From: CAZSVI01 sp964610205
GTDB taxonomy: Bacteria > Bacillota > Clostridia > DSM-8532
Assembly: GCA_964610205.1 (NCBI GenBank)
Contig: CAZSVI010000105.1
Location: 1-13,387, forward strand
DNA length: 13,387 nucleotides
Reading direction: 5' to 3'
In this document: positions 1 through 6,328 of the stretch, piece by piece
How the letters are laid out: the number at the start of each line of letters is the position of its first letter
Numbering within the stretch: the first letter of the stretch is position 1
Notes under the pieces: model-generated
What the model was told of the DNA's origin: nothing
Database searches by the model: none
The model's input: only the letters and a program-made list of their open reading frames with translations
Program-made: the position numbers and the translations under genes

Positions 1-702
1 CTTTCTCTATATCGTTGGTATACTTTTTGGTACCCATTCATGTTGCCGTTTCCAGCAGGATTTCCATATGGAATCCGAATGACGGTGACAAATGATTCGG
101 TTCATGACCTGTTTCAAAGCATTACATTTATTTGCAGGCATTTCAGACCTTACAAAATTCAAGTGGAACCGGTTTTTGAGCAGGGCAGGGCTGTTGCGAA
201 CGATTTTAGCATAAAAAACCCGGACATTTTTATACAGCAGTTTATGAAAGCCTATTCTGTCGCAAAGGAGCATGGAATCCTTCTGTTTTATTCGGGGGCG
301 CGGCCGGATGTTATCGGGCTGCGGTTTTGCCTGGCAGCTTGCCGGGCATTGGTTGTGACCACCGATGGAGATATTACGACCTGCTTTGAAAGCTATGGTC
401 GGGAACATCCCCTGAGCAGTCATTTCATAATTGGAGAATACACCGGGAATGGAAATTTTGAGCTGGATTATGACAAGCTACAGCGCTGTTTTGCGCACAC
501 TGTGCTTGACAACCCCCACTGTAAAGGCTGCTTTTGCAAGTGGCATTGTGCAGGGGATTGCACAATCAAGACATTATGCGAGGAAAAGGGCTGCGGATTC
601 AAAACGACGGAGAGGTGTATTATTAATCAGGAGCTGTCAAAATTTTTATTATTACAGATGATCCGGAAAAGTAAAAAACCTGTATGGGTTGGCAATAGAT
701 GA
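1..702 (+). CDS. SPASM/radical SAM peptide-maturase-like protein, C-terminal part (5' end outside window)
   Basis: The reading frame is open from base 1, so the gene begins upstream; 233 residues are visible. What is seen is the back half of a radical SAM barrel followed by a cysteine-rich SPASM domain. Barrel landmarks are a strand reading RMTVTND and the segment VEPVFEQGRA, which resembles the E-P-x-x-x-x-GRA patch of peptide-modifying radical SAM enzymes. Cysteines then follow in FCLAACRAL, DGDITTCFES, LQRCFAH and the dense cluster HCKGCFCKWHCAGDC, with three more in the tail. In this family SPASM cysteines hold auxiliary 4Fe-4S clusters used in modifying ribosomal peptides or protein side chains. 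The SAM-cluster CxxxCxxC motif would lie upstream and is not visible. A TatA gene starts 28 bases downstream, so this is probably the first visible member of the Tat operon. The domain call is solid. The substrate is inferred: the Cys-rich tail of the lipoprotein encoded at 2443-4314 is the best local candidate. Confidence 0.85.
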   Translation, partial: LSLYRWYTFWYPFMLPFPAGFPYGIRMTVTNDSVHDLFQSITFICRHFRPYKIQVEPVFEQGRAVANDFSIKNPDIFIQQFMKAYSVAKEHGILLFYSGARPDVIGLRFCLAACRALVVTTDGDITTCFESYGREHPLSSHFIIGEYTGNGNFELDYDKLQRCFAHTVLDNPHCKGCFCKWHCAGDCTIKTLCEEKGCGFKTTERCIINQELSKFLLLQMIRKSKKPVWVGNR

Positions 703-730
703 ACTTTATAAGTGGGAGGAGTGATTTTTC

Positions 731-901
731 ATGCATATCGGTGTACCCGAGCTTATCCTGATACTTGTCATTATCTTGATTATTTTTGGGCCAGGCAAGC
801 TGCCTTCTGTTGGTACCGCAATTGGTAAAGCACTGAAGGAGATGAAAAAGGAAACAAAGGAGGAGGAAGAGAAAGAGAGCACCATAGAGGAAAAAGTTTG
901 A
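731..901 (+). CDS. tatA: TatA/E family twin-arginine translocase subunit (first copy)
   Basis: This 56-residue protein is short for TatA but has the whole diagnostic core. An N-terminal hydrophobic helix (about residues 4-19, ending IIFGPGKLP) is followed by an amphipathic helix (about 26-42) and a highly charged Glu/Lys tail. The FGPGKLP hinge is the standard TatA signature. TatA subunits oligomerise in the membrane to form the export passage for folded proteins bound by TatC. The start ATG follows GGGAGGAG at 714-721 with a 9-base spacer. The gene sits between the radical SAM gene and two tatC genes. A second, similar TatA is encoded at 4368, and the bases just before both starts are almost the same, which points to duplication. 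TatA is more likely than TatB because of the shortness and the Gly-Pro hinge. Confidence 0.93.
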   Translation: MHIGVPELILILVIILIIFGPGKLPSVGTAIGKALKEMKKETKEEEEKESTIEEKV

Positions 902-942
902 AGGAAAGGCATCAAGGCATCCATGGTGGGAGCGAATAGTTT

Positions 943-1689
943 ATGATGAAAAGTGACCGGATTAAAGGAACTATATACTGGTTGGAAAGGAATAGAAAAC
1001 GGTTTGTTAGGATGCTGTTGCTTCCTATCCTGTCAGCAGCGGGGTTTTATTATATTTCAGATGCAATCATGGATATTTTGACAAAACCCTTGATGGGAGA
1101 AGAGCTTTTCTTTTTCACACCGGTAGAAGGTATTTATACAAAGTTGAAGATATCTTTTTATGGTGGTCTTATTGTATCATCACCCGGAGTCGCGTTTATA
1201 TTGGTTTCACTGATTGGAAAAAGCCTAAAAAATACAAAAGGGTTGTATTATTGGCTGATTCCGGCTTCAACGTGTCTGTTGGCGGGTGGAACCCTGTTTG
1301 GTTATGTTTTTGTTTTACCCGCAACGGTACAATTTTTATTAAACTCCGCCAATGGGTTTATGAAAGCAATGCTCTCGGGTAGTAAATATGTAAGTTTTGT
1401 GATATTTTTACTATTAATACTGGGTCTTGTTTTTGAACTGCCGCTGATTATGGTTATGCTGTCAAAGCTGGGCATCATAAAAGCCCAAATGCTTAAAAAA
1501 AGCAGAAAGTATGCGATTATTGTGATTTTAATTCTGCTGGCATTATTAACGCCCACACCTGATGTGTTCACTTTACTCGCAGTGTCTGTTCCTATGATTG
1601 GTTTATATGAACTGAGTATTTGGTGGATTTATTTGCTGGAGAAGGCAGACAGGAAAAAGCGGATCAAAAATAGTGAGGTGGATTCATGA
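943..1689 (+). CDS. Divergent TatC-family Sec-independent translocase subunit (TatC1)
   Basis: A 248-residue, very hydrophobic protein with about six predicted membrane segments, the TatC topology and length. It keeps TatC-like patches: FFFTPVEGIYTKLKISFYGG (residues about 56-75), then SSPGVAF, FGYVFVLPATVQFLL and a late FELPLIMVMLSKLGI. It lacks two sites that bind the twin-arginine signal in ordinary TatC. The N-terminal F-x-x-HLxELRxR motif is replaced by a Trp/Arg-rich stretch (IYWLERNRKRFV). The cytoplasmic P-G-L-x-x-x-E-K loop is replaced by SLKNTKGLYYWL without the Glu. The start ATG at 943 follows GGTGGGAG; an ATG at 946 is equally possible. Its stop overlaps the start of the next tatC by four bases (ATGA), so the two are translationally coupled. 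It is probably a structural or specificity partner of TatC2. The family is clear, the divided role is inferred. Confidence 0.86.
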   Translation: MMKSDRIKGTIYWLERNRKRFVRMLLLPILSAAGFYYISDAIMDILTKPLMGEELFFFTPVEGIYTKLKISFYGGLIVSSPGVAFILVSLIGKSLKNTKGLYYWLIPASTCLLAGGTLFGYVFVLPATVQFLLNSANGFMKAMLSGSKYVSFVIFLLLILGLVFELPLIMVMLSKLGIIKAQMLKKSRKYAIIVILILLALLTPTPDVFTLLAVSVPMIGLYELSIWWIYLLEKADRKKRIKNSEVDS

Positions 1690-2405
1690 CAGATACCAAA
1701 ATGCCTTTCTTCGAACATCTTGCAGAGCTCCGTATGAGATTGTTATGGGTAACAGGTGCTATATTGCTATGTACAATTGTGAACTATTACAAAATTGAAG
1801 TCCTTATTCATTTTCTGAAGAGTCCACTTATAAATTACCAGTATGAACTCATATATTTTTCTGTAACGGAGGGCTTTGTGACCAGGGTTAAGTTATCTTT
1901 CTTTGCGGCGGTTGTACTTATATCCCCATTGATATTGCACCAGCTGCTCAAATTTATTCACCCGGGGCTGAATGCAGAAGAAAAAAATATTCTATACCGG
2001 TTTATACTCTTTTTATCAGCTGCTTTCATTGGAGGGATTATTATTGGCTTTTTTGGTGTTCTGCCAGTAACGATGAATTTCCTGATTTCATATTCAAAAG
2101 CCTATATGATGCCTGCTCTATCCGGGGAACGTTATTTTAGCTTTATCATATTGTTTTGTTTTAGTACGGGGATTGTATTCATCATTCCATTGATGATTAC
2201 TTTTCTTGGCAGGATAAAAATATTATCCTCTTTCCTGCTCAGAAAGTCCAGGAAGTATGTAATTGCTGTTATATTTCTGCTTGTTGGCATGATATCCTCA
2301 GGAAGTGATATTTTTTCAATTTTACTATTATTTTTGCCACTGATAGGGCTGTTTGAAATGAGTATATGGATGGTTTTTTGGTTTGAAAAAAAACGAAATG
2401 TATAA
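1686..2405 (+). CDS. tatC: TatC twin-arginine translocase receptor subunit (TatC2)
   Basis: A 239-residue membrane protein with six predicted helices. It has the canonical N-terminal signal-recognition motif PFFEHLAELRMRLL (residues 7-20), and the cytoplasmic loop HPGLNAEEKN with the acidic residue that contacts the twin arginines in characterised TatC proteins. Further family landmarks are VTEGFVTRVKLSFF, GFFGVLPVTMNFL and FIIPLMITFLGRI. It should therefore be the subunit that binds Tat signal peptides. Translation starts at the ATG in the four-base overlap with TatC1, with GAGGTG at 1675-1680 as ribosome binding site. It is followed within about 40 bases by a gene whose product carries a Tat signal, so machinery and cargo are encoded together. 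Compared with TatC1, it retains every recognition feature that TatC1 has lost. Confidence 0.94.
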   Translation: MTDTKMPFFEHLAELRMRLLWVTGAILLCTIVNYYKIEVLIHFLKSPLINYQYELIYFSVTEGFVTRVKLSFFAAVVLISPLILHQLLKFIHPGLNAEEKNILYRFILFLSAAFIGGIIIGFFGVLPVTMNFLISYSKAYMMPALSGERYFSFIILFCFSTGIVFIIPLMITFLGRIKILSSFLLRKSRKYVIAVIFLLVGMISSGSDIFSILLLFLPLIGLFEMSIWMVFWFEKKRNV

Positions 2406-2442
2406 CGAATGGGTAAAAGACAACGAACAATGGGAGGTAAAA

Positions 2443-4314
2443 ATGATGATTGAGCCAGGGGAAAAAGATTTTCTTCTTCAGAAGGTATATTCAGACGGCA
2501 CAAAGGGTGAACCGGAGATTTATAAAATTGATGGTATGGATTTTAACTGGAAAATGGGAAGGCGGGGTTTTCTTGCGACAACGGCCATTGGTCTTATTTT
2601 TCTGAACGGATGCGCAAAGGGAAAAACAAAGTCTTCCACGAGCAATACAGATATCTCCAGGGTTACCGGAAACAATACTCAGGGTGGAGGAAACAAACCG
2701 GAAGGTAATGGAAAGGAAACCCCCGCACCGTCCCGGGGAGCCGGAAGTGAACCAACCCCTGCACCGACATCCAGGCCTTCACCAACCAATACGCCAAAGC
2801 CTTCACCAACTAATACCCCAACACCGTCGCCAACAAGCACTCCAACCCCTGCGCCGACCAACACTCCTACACCTACTCCAACCAGCGTGCCAACAGCCAC
2901 GCCGAAACCTGTCCCTGCTGATCCGCTTCCGGAAGGAAAATGCTATGACTGGGTAAAGGCGCATACCTATTCTGTAGATAACACTGTCTTGAGTCCGGAC
3001 GGGCAGTATCTTATTTCAACAGCCCGCTATGAAATGTTAAAAATATGGAAAATACCGGAAGGTAATCTTCTTGCATGTATTGATGTAACGGCGAAAGAAT
3101 TGTACAGTTTGATTGTTTCCGATAACGGAAAACGTTTCGCAATGGAAAACCGTCGGGATAAAACCGTGGAAACCCGTGAAATTCCTTCCGGAAAACTGGT
3201 TTCGACGATTGCTGTATCCGGGCAACCAAATCAGATGATAATAAGCCCGGATGGAAAAGTGCTTATCACCAAAGTATCTTATAAGCTCAGTATCTGGGAT
3301 ACCACCACCGGGAAGGAACTGATAAGCGACAATGATATATTCCATGTCGTGCTAAGCCCGGATGGGAAGCAAGCGGCACTTAAAAAAGCCTGCGGTATAA
3401 TCGAACTAATGGATATGGGTACTTTCGAGAAAACAATGACGGATAAGAGGGATATTAACCAAGTTTTGTACAGTCCGGATGGAAAACAGGCAGCACTCGT
3501 GAAATACGACCATATGATTTATCTTATGGATATGGTATCTTTCACTGTTGAGAAAACATTGAAGAATAAAAACGACATCGACTATATTTTTTATAGTCCG
3601 GACGGAAAATATTTTATTTCCTGCGGACAATACTGCACGTTCGATATATGGGAAGCGCATACGTGTGAACTCCTGCATTCAGGTAAAACGAAAGAGATTA
3701 TACGGGGAGTAAAAATCAGCAGTGATGGAAGGATGATCGCCTTTGTTTTTTTTGGCTCAATCGTTGAAATATATTCACTGCCTTCCGGTGAATTCCTACG
3801 GACGATAAATGCTGATGTCGGTGATAACATGGAACGAACCATTCTGTTCTGCCATGGCAACAAAACACTGTTAAGCAGAGAGGTTAGCAGTTCATATGGA
3901 GTATTAGGCCTTTATGAGGTAAGTACGGGAAACTATGTGAAAAAAATAGGCTATGGTGATTCTATGGGAACCGTGTCAGCCGTAGCTATATCACAAACCC
4001 ATGATCTTTTTGTGGTAGGAACCGAATATCACCAGATTCAATTATATGATTCCTTAACAGGCGGATTGATTAACTGTTTGTTTGATCCGGCAGCCCTGTA
4101 TAAAGAAGAAAAAGCAGTACAATATACGATAAAGGATAAAAAAGGACAAATGATCACATACACGATTCCCTGTGGGTCTTCTTTGCCGCCTGGGGCAATC
4201 TGCACCTGTAACTGTGTATCCGGAACATCTCCCATTAAACCGGTGGAAGGAGGTTCCGAAGGGACAACCATTTGTACCTGCAACAAGATCTGTACCTGTA
4301 TTCCAATAAAGTAA
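2443..4314 (+). CDS. Tat-exported WD40-repeat lipoprotein with Cys-rich C-terminal tail
   Basis: I place the start at ATG 2443 because GGGAGG lies at 2432-2437 with a 5-base spacer. The frame is also open to an ATG at 2383 inside tatC2, which lacks such a site. This gives 623 residues. After a 39-residue polar extension comes a Tat signal (GRRGFLATTAIGL, arginines 40-41) ending in a lipobox, LNGC, with Cys57 as likely lipidated residue. A Pro/Thr/Ser linker (about 90-165) leads to beta-propeller-like repeats marked by SPDGK or SDNGK turns, with two neighbouring units sharing SPDGKQAAL. The last 47 residues hold eight cysteines: Cys577, CTCNC at 587-591 and CTCNKICTC at 611-619. Such closely spaced cysteines are unexpected in an exported lipoprotein and look like a modification target or metal site. 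The upstream SPASM enzyme is the inferred modifier. No named family is recognised for the tail. Confidence 0.9.
   Translation: MMIEPGEKDFLLQKVYSDGTKGEPEIYKIDGMDFNWKMGRRGFLATTAIGLIFLNGCAKGKTKSSTSNTDISRVTGNNTQGGGNKPEGNGKETPAPSRGAGSEPTPAPTSRPSPTNTPKPSPTNTPTPSPTSTPTPAPTNTPTPTPTSVPTATPKPVPADPLPEGKCYDWVKAHTYSVDNTVLSPDGQYLISTARYEMLKIWKIPEGNLLACIDVTAKELYSLIVSDNGKRFAMENRRDKTVETREIPSGKLVSTIAVSGQPNQMIISPDGKVLITKVSYKLSIWDTTTGKELISDNDIFHVVLSPDGKQAALKKACGIIELMDMGTFEKTMTDKRDINQVLYSPDGKQAALVKYDHMIYLMDMVSFTVEKTLKNKNDIDYIFYSPDGKYFISCGQYCTFDIWEAHTCELLHSGKTKEIIRGVKISSDGRMIAFVFFGSIVEIYSLPSGEFLRTINADVGDNMERTILFCHGNKTLLSREVSSSYGVLGLYEVSTGNYVKKIGYGDSMGTVSAVAISQTHDLFVVGTEYHQIQLYDSLTGGLINCLFDPAALYKEEKAVQYTIKDKKGQMITYTIPCGSSLPPGAICTCNCVSGTSPIKPVEGGSEGTTICTCNKICTCIPIK
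2752..2911 (+). repeat. Pro/Thr-rich tandem repeat encoding the lipoprotein linker
   Basis: The DNA repeats a short CCAACA/CCGCCG/CCAACTCC-like unit, encoding strings such as PTPAPTS, PSPTNTPKP and PTPTPTS. It gives an extended, rigid and probably glycosylatable spacer between the lipid anchor and the propeller. The low complexity makes it prone to length variation by slippage. It also creates a spurious Val/Gly-rich open frame on the minus strand. Confidence 0.85.
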
Positions 4315-4367
4315 GCAATGGATATAGTGTGAAATGCAGGATAATCATATAAAGGAGGGAATTTTTC

Positions 4368-4553
4368 ATGCCAAACCTGGGAGTACCTGAACTGATATTA
4401 ATCCTTGTAATCGCTTTAATTATATTTGGCCCAAAGAAACTACCTTCCATTGGAGAATCTATTGGAAAAACCGTAAAAGAGTTTCAGAAAGCCTTTAAGG
4501 AGATAAGCGAAGGAACTGAAGAAGAATCAGAATCAAAAGAAACGGAGAAATGA
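4368..4553 (+). CDS. tatA: TatA/E family twin-arginine translocase subunit (second copy)
   Basis: A 61-residue TatA with a membrane helix (about residues 4-19), the hinge IIFGPKKLPSIG, an amphipathic helix (KTVKEFQKAFKEI) and a Glu/Ser-rich tail. The start is preceded by AAAGGAGGGAATTTTTC, closely matching the leader of the first tatA (GGGAGGAGTGATTTTTC), and both proteins share V-P-E-L-I-L-I-L-V-I near the N-terminus. The two copies are clearly paralogous, but this one has GPKK where the first has GPGK, and a longer amphipathic segment. It lies 53 bases after the lipoprotein gene and closes the operon. No clear terminator follows. Two TatA proteins with two TatC proteins suggest a self-contained translocase for one cargo. 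A TatB-like role for one of the TatA copies is possible but not shown. Confidence 0.93.
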   Translation: MPNLGVPELILILVIALIIFGPKKLPSIGESIGKTVKEFQKAFKEISEGTEEESESKETEK

Positions 4554-4802
4554 CTAAGTGGGGATTCGGTTTACAAACTTCAGTGAGGTAGAGGTTCCAT
4601 ATGAAGCACCGATGTCATCTTTAGCTGAATGAATTCACACATTTTAACAGGAAGGCTGATACCATGCCTGAAGAAATTTCATGGGTATGTGTAAAATGAA
4701 CAAATATCCCGGCTTCCTTTAAGAAGGTTGAAATACCCTCACGAAAAGCCTACTCATATTCCATATGCCTTGGAAAGATTTTAGTGGTTCCTTCTATTCT
4801 AT

Positions 4803-4822
4803 CAATTTACAATCGTAAATTG
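4803..4822. repeat. Inverted repeat CAATTTAC-N4-GTAAATTG
   Basis: A perfect 8-bp inverted repeat with a 4-base centre, in AT-rich DNA about 150 bases upstream of a candidate promoter. The 20-bp symmetric form is typical of a dimeric repressor site, but no regulator gene is adjacent. Its function is unknown. Confidence 0.5.
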
Positions 4823-4974
4823 TTTACAACTATAAATAGCAAGTTTATGTGACGTGTAATATTTTGTAAATCTGTATATGCCAACTCATCGCTTGTTTCT
4901 TTTCTCCAAAGACTAACCAGCACAACGGGTACAATTAATTTGCTCCTCAGAACTGAAACAATAAAGATAACTTA

Positions 4975-5004
4975 TTGCACTAATACTTTTTCATATGCTA
5001 TAAT
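4975..5004 (+). promoter_or_regulatory. Candidate sigma-A promoter for the membrane protein gene
   Basis: TTGCAC at 4975-4980 and a perfect TATAAT at 4999-5004 are separated by 18 bases. Transcription would start near 5011 and give a leader of about 145 bases. The leader includes an imperfect pair TGATTTTCCG / CGGCAAAATCA (5011-5020 and 5054-5064) and the perfect 16-bp inverted repeat at 5083-5128. Confidence 0.55.
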
Positions 5005-5082
5005 GAAAACTGATTTTCCGAAATTCCTGTATGTTCTTTTTAATAGGTTCTTACGGCAAAATCAAATGACGCATATACCCTG

Positions 5083-5128
5083 TATACATTTAAAATAAAT
5101 AAAGGCATTTACTTATTTTAAATGTATA
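5083..5128. repeat. Perfect 16-bp inverted repeat upstream of the membrane protein gene
   Basis: TATACATTTAAAATAA at 5083-5098 is the exact reverse complement of TTATTTTAAATGTATA at 5113-5128, with a 14-base loop. It ends 15 bases before the AGGAG ribosome binding site of the gene at 5156. In DNA it could be a pair of operators. In RNA it would form a stable AU-rich hairpin just upstream of the ribosome site. No T-tract follows the right arm, so it is not a classical terminator. Confidence 0.75.
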
Positions 5129-5155
5129 ACCGTTAAATTAAGCAGGAGAACTCAG

Positions 5156-5809
5156 ATGGAATATTCAAGAAGCGACCTGGACTTGTTATTGTGGCCACGG
5201 AATTGGCATAAACGCTTAAGTAATGTGGCTTTGACGCTGATACCCGGTGTTGTTATCGTTGGTTTTTTTGATATGCTGGCTTCACCCGATTCCATACTTA
5301 CCGATTTTCTATTGACGGGCGATCCCGGAGTTCCCTTCAAGCTGCTATTGTTTACAGTTTGCGCCGTGTTTATCGGTCTGTTGGATGTATTTTGCTTTGC
5401 ATGGCCCATTGCGGACTTTTGCCGATATCTGGCAAAGCGCGGCGAGAAGTTTATATCTCCCGGATTTAATATAGTACTGATGAAATCATACGCATATTCC
5501 CACATTGTTTTTTTACCCATCCTGCTGCTTACGACACCAACTGGACTGCAGTTTGAGAATATAGGTTCAGGTACTCCATTTTTATCCCGGATGATTGTTT
5601 TTATAATCATTATATTAATATATACGCAGATATACTGGCAGTTGGGAATTATGCTGCGAACGGTCAGTGTCAAGAGTAAACTGGAGTATTCCAAAAAACT
5701 TATAATAGCAGCCGTAATGCTCTTGTGGGCAAATCTTTCAGGAACGGCGATTCATTTTTTAATCAGAGGCGCTTACAGGCTATTTGAAGCTTTAGAAAAA
5801 ACTTCATAG
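5156..5809 (+). CDS. Five-helix integral membrane protein of unknown function (Yip1-like topology)
   Basis: A 217-residue protein with about five hydrophobic segments: residues 23-42, 62-83, 112-128, 146-166 and 181-203. The short N-terminus (MEYSRSDLDLLLWPRNWHKRL) is polar with Trp and Arg near the first helix, and the C-terminus is short and cytoplasmic in character. Five helices in about 200 residues resemble the Yip1/YIPF domain, but I see no motif that proves membership. There is no signal peptidase site and no enzyme motif. The start ATG follows AGGAG at 5144-5148 with a 7-base spacer. It stands alone between gene-free DNA and a tRNA gene, with its own candidate promoter and a perfect inverted repeat in its leader, so it is probably monocistronic. 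The coding call is firm, the function is unknown. Confidence 0.8.
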   Translation: MEYSRSDLDLLLWPRNWHKRLSNVALTLIPGVVIVGFFDMLASPDSILTDFLLTGDPGVPFKLLLFTVCAVFIGLLDVFCFAWPIADFCRYLAKRGEKFISPGFNIVLMKSYAYSHIVFLPILLLTTPTGLQFENIGSGTPFLSRMIVFIIIILIYTQIYWQLGIMLRTVSVKSKLEYSKKLIIAAVMLLWANLSGTAIHFLIRGAYRLFEALEKTS

Positions 5810-5818
5810 AGAAATGAT

Positions 5819-5847
5819 TTGAAAAAAAATCGGAATCGGGGTATAAT
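5819..5847 (+). promoter_or_regulatory. Consensus sigma-A promoter for the tRNA-Arg gene
   Basis: TTGAAA at 5819-5824 and TATAAT at 5842-5847 are separated by exactly 17 bases. Transcription would begin near 5854, leaving a leader of about 56 bases before the mature tRNA. Near-consensus boxes are usual for stable RNA genes. Confidence 0.82.
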
Positions 5848-5909
5848 TAACTTATCTGGAAGCGGCAACACCCCTTCTGTGATTACCATAACAAATGTAT
5901 TCAGTATCT

Positions 5910-5984
5910 GTCCCGATGGTCTAAAGGATAAGACAGTAGATTCCGGTTCTACTAATGTGGGTTCGATTCCTACTCGGGACGCCA
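5910..5984 (+). tRNA. tRNA-Arg (anticodon CCG), CCA encoded
   Basis: The cloverleaf folds completely. The acceptor stem is GTCCCGA with TCGGGAC, the D stem GTCT with AGAC, and the anticodon stem GTAGA with TCTAC. The 7-base anticodon loop is TTCCGGT, and the T stem GTGGG with CCTAC encloses TTCGATT. The variable loop has four bases, the discriminator is G5981, and CCA is genomically encoded at 5982-5984. The anticodon is C5943-G5945, reading CGG arginine codons. The gene is flanked by its own promoter and a strong terminator. AT-rich accessory DNA starts shortly after it, so its 3' end is a candidate integration site. No second copy of the 3' end is visible in the window. Confidence 0.95.
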
Positions 5985-6040
5985 AATAATCTGGTCAATA
6001 TAGATGCAAGGCTGTTTTGGCCAGAAAACATACGGGTTTA

Positions 6041-6076
6041 CGGGCTTTCTGATAGAAATTTCAGAAAGCCCGTTTT
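6041..6076 (+). terminator. Intrinsic terminator of the tRNA-Arg transcript
   Basis: CGGGCTTTCTGA at 6041-6052 pairs perfectly over 12 bp with TCAGAAAGCCCG at 6061-6072 around an 8-base loop, followed by TTTT. It lies about 57 bases after the tRNA. Confidence 0.9.
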
Positions 6077-6208
6077 CCATAGATGCACTCGAATAAATTT
6101 ATTCATCATCTGAGCCATCTATCAGAAATTAATTTAATGCCAGTAAATCCAACTAATAGATATGTTGCCGTGGACGGGTCATGTTGAGACGGTAATTCTG
6201 ATGACGAA

Positions 6209-6258
6209 TAGTGGTTATGATGGCGAATGAAGCATAACAACCACTATATGTAGTGGTT
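6209..6258 (+). promoter_or_regulatory. Alternative hairpins built from TAGTGGTT / AACCACTA
   Basis: TAGTGGTT occurs at 6209-6216 and again at 6251-6258, and its reverse complement AACCACTA lies between them at 6239-6246. The middle element can pair with either copy, but not both at once. That is the geometry of an attenuator or of mutually exclusive stems. It is followed within 20 bases by a terminator-like hairpin. Confidence 0.45.
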
Positions 6259-6272
6259 TCTGGGCGAAAAAT

Positions 6273-6328
6273 GGGCAAAAAACGGACTGAAAAAGTGCAT
6301 TTTTCGGCCCGTTTTTTTTGCCCTTTTT
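6273..6328. terminator. Strong terminator-like hairpin, possibly bidirectional
   Basis: GGGCAAAAAACGG at 6273-6285 begins a left arm ending in GAAAAA at 6294. It pairs with TTTTTCGGCCCG and a T-run ending TTTGCCC at 6323, around a 5-base loop, with a few mismatches. A T5 tract follows. A-runs on the left side mean that it could also work for the opposite strand. Confidence 0.7.

Larger units (their letters stand above)
4554..5155. other. Gene-free region with inverted repeats and a possible decayed minus-strand coding remnant
   Basis: No intact gene is visible in these 602 bases. Reading the minus strand from about 4740 to 4620 gives a protein-like stretch (REGISTFLKEAGIFVHFT, then HTHEISSGMVSAFLLK) interrupted by stop codons on both sides. 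It may be the remains of a gene, but I do not recognise it. The same interval can fold: AGGAAG near 4650 pairs with CTTCCT near 4717, enclosing ATACCATG/CATGGGTAT. An 8-bp inverted repeat lies at 4803-4822. The right end holds a promoter and a perfect inverted repeat described separately. Confidence 0.5.

Noticed and set aside
7..423. Long minus-strand frame opposite the radical SAM gene
   Set aside because: Its composition is not protein-like, and the + frame carries clear SPASM motifs.
2383..2442. Upstream ATG giving a 20-residue longer lipoprotein
   Set aside because: It lies inside tatC2 without a ribosome site, whereas ATG 2443 has GGGAGG at good spacing.
2679..2900. Minus-strand Val/Gly-rich frame (MAVGTLVGVGVGV)
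   Set aside because: It is the complement of the Pro/Thr linker repeat of the lipoprotein and has no ribosome site or domain.
5773..5985. Minus-strand frame beginning MASRVGIEPTLVEPE over the tRNA
   Set aside because: It is the antisense of tRNA-Arg, a well-known false protein pattern created by the T-arm sequence.
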